Shown here: in pieces, positions 6,301 through 7,259 of the stretch
Numbering within the stretch: the stretch's first letter is position 1
How the letters are laid out: the number at the start of each line of letters is the position of its first letter
Assembly (NCBI GenBank): GCA_023388555.1
Contig: JAEWGA010000044.1
Coordinates: 1 to 7,259, forward strand
DNA from: Bacteroidota bacterium
GTDB taxonomy: Bacteria; Bacteroidota; Bacteroidia; Bacteroidales; Porphyromonadaceae
Direction of reading: 5' to 3'
DNA length: 7,259 bases
Made by a program: the position numbers and the translations under genes
Notes under the pieces: generated by a model
Databases searched by the model: none
The model's input: the letters and a program-made list of their open reading frames with translations, nothing else
Told to the model about the DNA's origin: nothing

Positions 6301-6406
6301 ACACCCCATTTTTACCCCAAAAACAGCCCAAATTTTGTCCCCGAAATTTCCCCTAAAAAGGCCCTTCATTTTCGACCTAAAACAGCCCCCTAAATTGCAT
6401 AAAAAA
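6301..6406. other. Phased A/T-tracts alternating with C-tracts (possible bent DNA)
   Basis: C-runs (3-5 C) near 6304, 6315, 6327, 6339, 6350, 6362 and 6386 alternate with A/T-runs centred near 6310, 6321, 6333, 6346, 6357, 6370, 6380, 6394 and 6403. Mean spacing is about 11.6 bases. A-tracts phased near the helical repeat are known to curve DNA. The stretch lies between the 22-bp repeats and the 21-bp tandem repeat. Confidence 0.45.
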
Positions 6407-6491
6407 GTATGGGAACAAATATATCAACAAACCCACCCCACACACCTTGCTATTAAATACAAACTACCACGCCACTCACAGGCTGTTATAG

Positions 6492-6827
6492 AATGCTGAA
6501 AAGTTCGGTGTAAATGCTGAAAAGTTCGGTGTAAACGCTGAAAAGTTCGATGTAAACGCTGAAAAGTTCGGTGTAAACGAAAAAAGTTCGGAGAAAAGGT
6601 TCGGCGTAAAAAGAGAGGATGCATGTAAAAGAGTTAGCAGGACAGGGCAAAAAATAATAGACTTAGTTATTTCCGACACTTCTATAACAGCAGAAGCAAT
6701 GTCTGTAAAAATCGGCGTGTCCAAGCGGGCAGTAGAAAAGAACATCAAAGTGTTGCGTGAGAGAGGCATTCTCGTTCATGAAGGTTCCGATAAGGCAGGC
6801 TATTGGCGTATCATTGTAAAACCATAA
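6492..6827 (+). pseudogene. Orphan C-terminal tail of an AlbA_2/RecG-like regulator: heptapeptide repeats plus winged helix
   Basis: The frame is open for 111 residues after an in-frame TAG (6489-6491) but has no start codon until ATG 6699. It encodes four tandem NAEKFGV-type heptapeptides (third unit NAEKFDV), a degenerate continuation and then a winged-helix domain. That domain shows helix 1 TGQKIIDLVIS, helix 2 ITAEAMSVKIG, recognition helix SKRAVEKNIKVLRERG and wing ILVHEGSDKAGYWRII. From family knowledge, short tandem repeats followed by this helix set and a GSDKxGYW end are the usual C-terminus of Bacteroidota AlbA_2/RecG-like ATP-binding proteins and some Fic proteins. The large N-terminal part (about 350-400 residues) is absent. 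I therefore read a beheaded pseudogene. A 42-residue product from ATG 6699 would hold only the recognition helix and wing. The domain itself is undamaged, so truncation may be recent. Confidence 0.65.
6493..6576 (+). repeat. 21-bp tandem repeat, four units
   Basis: Four head-to-tail units at 6493, 6514, 6535 and 6556, each of the form AyGCTGAAAAGTTCGrTGTAA. Units 1 and 2 are identical, unit 4 differs from them at one base and unit 3 at two. Degenerate partial units continue to about 6609. The period is seven codons, so units encode the NAEKFGV repeat in one plus frame, while the other two plus frames have a stop in every unit. It is also open in minus-strand frames, which creates spurious antisense reading frames. 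Such arrays change copy number readily by slippage. Confidence 0.9.
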
Positions 6828-6829
6828 CA

Positions 6830-6837
6830 GGGAGGGC
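6830..6837 (+). promoter_or_regulatory. Strong Shine-Dalgarno site of the small membrane protein
   Basis: AGGGAGGG lies 7 bases before ATG 6845. None of the core genes in the window has such a site, and Bacteroidota initiation generally does not depend on one. It supports the short gene downstream and fixes its start. It also sets this segment apart from the core genes. Confidence 0.6.
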
Positions 6838-6844
6838 GTAACGC

Positions 6845-7024
6845 ATGACAACGTTTATCTTGCGCTCCATCTTATTGGTCGCAGTTTTACCAATAGCCTT
6901 GCTTATGGGCGTTTCTCCTACGAGCCCAAAAGTCAAAGTCCGGACAATGTATGTCGGAGCTACGCTTATGCTTGTAGTTGCTCTTGTCGTCTGCGACTAT
7001 ATTGATGCTTTGCCCAAAGAATAA
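6845..7024 (+). CDS. Small two-helix membrane protein, unknown function
   Basis: A 59-residue protein that I do not recognise. Two hydrophobic stretches are evident: about residues 4-23 (FILRSILLVAVLPIALLMG) and 36-50 (YVGATLMLVVALVVC). They are joined by a polar, basic loop with SPKVKVR, and the tail DYIDALPKE is short and acidic. By the positive-inside rule the Lys/Arg loop would be cytoplasmic with both ends outside; this is inference. The start is supported by AGGGAGGG seven bases upstream. The gene begins 17 bases after the stop of the orphan winged-helix frame, as in an operon. It could be an antitoxin-like, holin-like or defence-accessory small membrane protein, but nothing in the sequence chooses among these. 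Confidence 0.6.
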   Translation: MTTFILRSILLVAVLPIALLMGVSPTSPKVKVRTMYVGATLMLVVALVVCDYIDALPKE

Positions 7025-7076
7025 AAATTTTCTTCCCCAAGGAAAGTAGAACCATCCCTGCCCCACCAAAAACGCC

Positions 7077-7084
7077 TAACTTTG
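7077..7084 (+). promoter_or_regulatory. Promoter -7 box for the right-edge gene
   Basis: TAACTTTG is an exact TAnnTTTG match, with no clear -33 box. Transcription would start near 7091 and leave a leader of about 70 bases before ATG 7162. The leader contains AAAGGACAAT and a small hairpin at 7115-7131. Confidence 0.6.
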
Positions 7085-7114
7085 TAGCGACAAAAAAAAG
7101 GACAATTTTATTCA

Positions 7115-7131
7115 GCCACCCCAACAGTGGC
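7115..7131 (+). repeat. Small hairpin in the leader of the right-edge gene
   Basis: GCCAC (7115-7119) pairs with GTGGC (7127-7131) around a 7-base loop. It lies midway between the predicted transcription start and ATG 7162 and could affect translation or message stability. With only five base pairs it could also be chance. Confidence 0.35.
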
Positions 7132-7161
7132 GCGTTATAACTTACACTAAAACAACGTACT

Positions 7162-7259
7162 ATGGGGGCGCAAAAGCCAAGCCAAGCAATCAATAAAGCC
7201 TACCGCAAGGTGGCTATCGAGGCCAATAACTTCAACCGCTTTATTGGCGCACTTACCAC
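7162..7259 (+). CDS. N-terminus of a possible type II restriction-modification enzyme (cut by window edge)
   Basis: Only the first 32 codons are visible, and the frame runs off the right end. The segment INKAYRKVAIEANNFNRF resembles, from memory, the opening helix of Bacteroidota Eco57I-like type IIG enzymes and related adenine-specific methyltransferases, which often begin with a few residues and then INKAYRK and a helix containing xxxFxxF. These fused proteins both methylate and cut DNA and act in phage defence. No catalytic motif (NPPY, PD-ExK) is in the visible part, so the assignment is tentative. The start is supported by the promoter box 78 bases upstream and by the absence of any competing ATG. 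The gene has its own promoter, separate from the small membrane gene. Confidence 0.45.
   Translation, partial: MGAQKPSQAINKAYRKVAIEANNFNRFIGALT

Larger units (their letters stand above)
5880..6491. other. Structured gene-free region at the core/accessory junction
   Basis: About 600 bases with no convincing gene. It is built from homopolymer-rich tracts (T-runs at 5933-5992, A/C-tracts after 6290) and holds an imperfect long hairpin, a 22-bp direct-repeat array and phased A/T-tracts (listed separately). The word CCTAAAAA recurs near 6069, 6294 and 6352 and inverted near 6110, often next to ACAGCC. One frame is open from 6299 to 6499 with no ATG and a low-complexity translation, which I do not accept as a gene. 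Composition and texture differ sharply from the operon to its left. Confidence 0.6.

Noticed and set aside
6299..6499. Plus-strand open frame of about 66 codons just before the 21-bp repeats, which would need a frameshift to join the winged-helix frame
   Set aside because: No ATG start, low-complexity translation from the A/C-tract region and no similarity to the AlbA_2 catalytic body, so it does not look like the missing N-terminus.
6493..6534. Two tandem seven-codon ATG...TAA mini-frames in the first two repeat units
   Set aside because: They follow from the repeat sequence in an alternative frame and are lost in units 3 and 4 (ACG); no evidence of function.
6493..6576. CRISPR-like array
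   Set aside because: Units are head to tail without spacers, and a plus frame through them encodes a protein repeat.
6424..6769. Two overlapping minus-strand frames reading through the 21-bp repeats
   Set aside because: A 21-bp repeat lacking stops in a frame stays open in every unit, so these are repeat artefacts. The plus frame has the recognisable winged helix.
6966..7193. 75-residue hydrophobic minus-strand frame
   Set aside because: It is antisense to the two-helix membrane gene, the promoter box and the right-edge gene, all of which have better start signals.

Overview
The window looks like a chromosomal segment from a member of the Bacteroidota, most likely Bacteroidales. The basis is the very strong resemblance of the type III glutamine synthetase to Bacteroides GlnN, promoter boxes of the TAnnTTTG type, the near absence of Shine-Dalgarno sites at the core genes, and a gene set I recall as typical of that order. 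No species can be named from the sequence alone.

Left and centre (about 364-5880) is conserved housekeeping DNA. A promoter box at 364-371 drives glnN (402-2591, +), followed by a hairpin terminator (2620-2669) and ruvC (2717-3277, +). ruvC converges on a four-gene leftward operon that starts from a promoter box at 5879-5872. Its genes in order are a nitroreductase (5830-5285), a Rossmann/DUF2520 protein starting at a GTG (5295-4459), a KdsC-like HAD phosphatase (4455-3931) and Maf nucleotide pyrophosphatase (3931-3317). Stops and starts overlap or nearly touch throughout, so translational coupling is likely. A G/C-tract hairpin sits between the ruvC and maf stops.

Right (about 5880-7259) is different in character: an accessory-looking segment. 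It begins with about 600 bases without a convincing gene but with much structure. This includes a long imperfect hairpin (6060-6125), four direct repeats at an exact 22-bp period (6147-6234), and a stretch of C-tracts alternating with A/T-tracts at roughly helical spacing (6301-6406). Next comes an orphan reading frame with no start codon (6492-6827). It encodes four 7-residue repeats (NAEKFGV type, from a 21-bp tandem repeat) and a C-terminal winged helix ending in GSDKAGYW. This is the usual tail of AlbA_2/RecG-like ATP-binding regulators, so I read it as the remnant of a beheaded gene. A 59-residue two-helix membrane protein (6845-7024) follows with a strong Shine-Dalgarno site. A perfect TAnnTTTG box (7077-7084) then leads into a gene cut by the window edge (7162 onward), whose N-terminus resembles Bacteroidota type II restriction-modification enzymes.

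The most interesting question is whether 5900-7259 is the edge of a defence or mobile island. The iteron-like repeats, hairpin and phased tracts could be a regulatory or replication-type control region, or debris left by an insertion. The sequence shows the structure; its function is inference.
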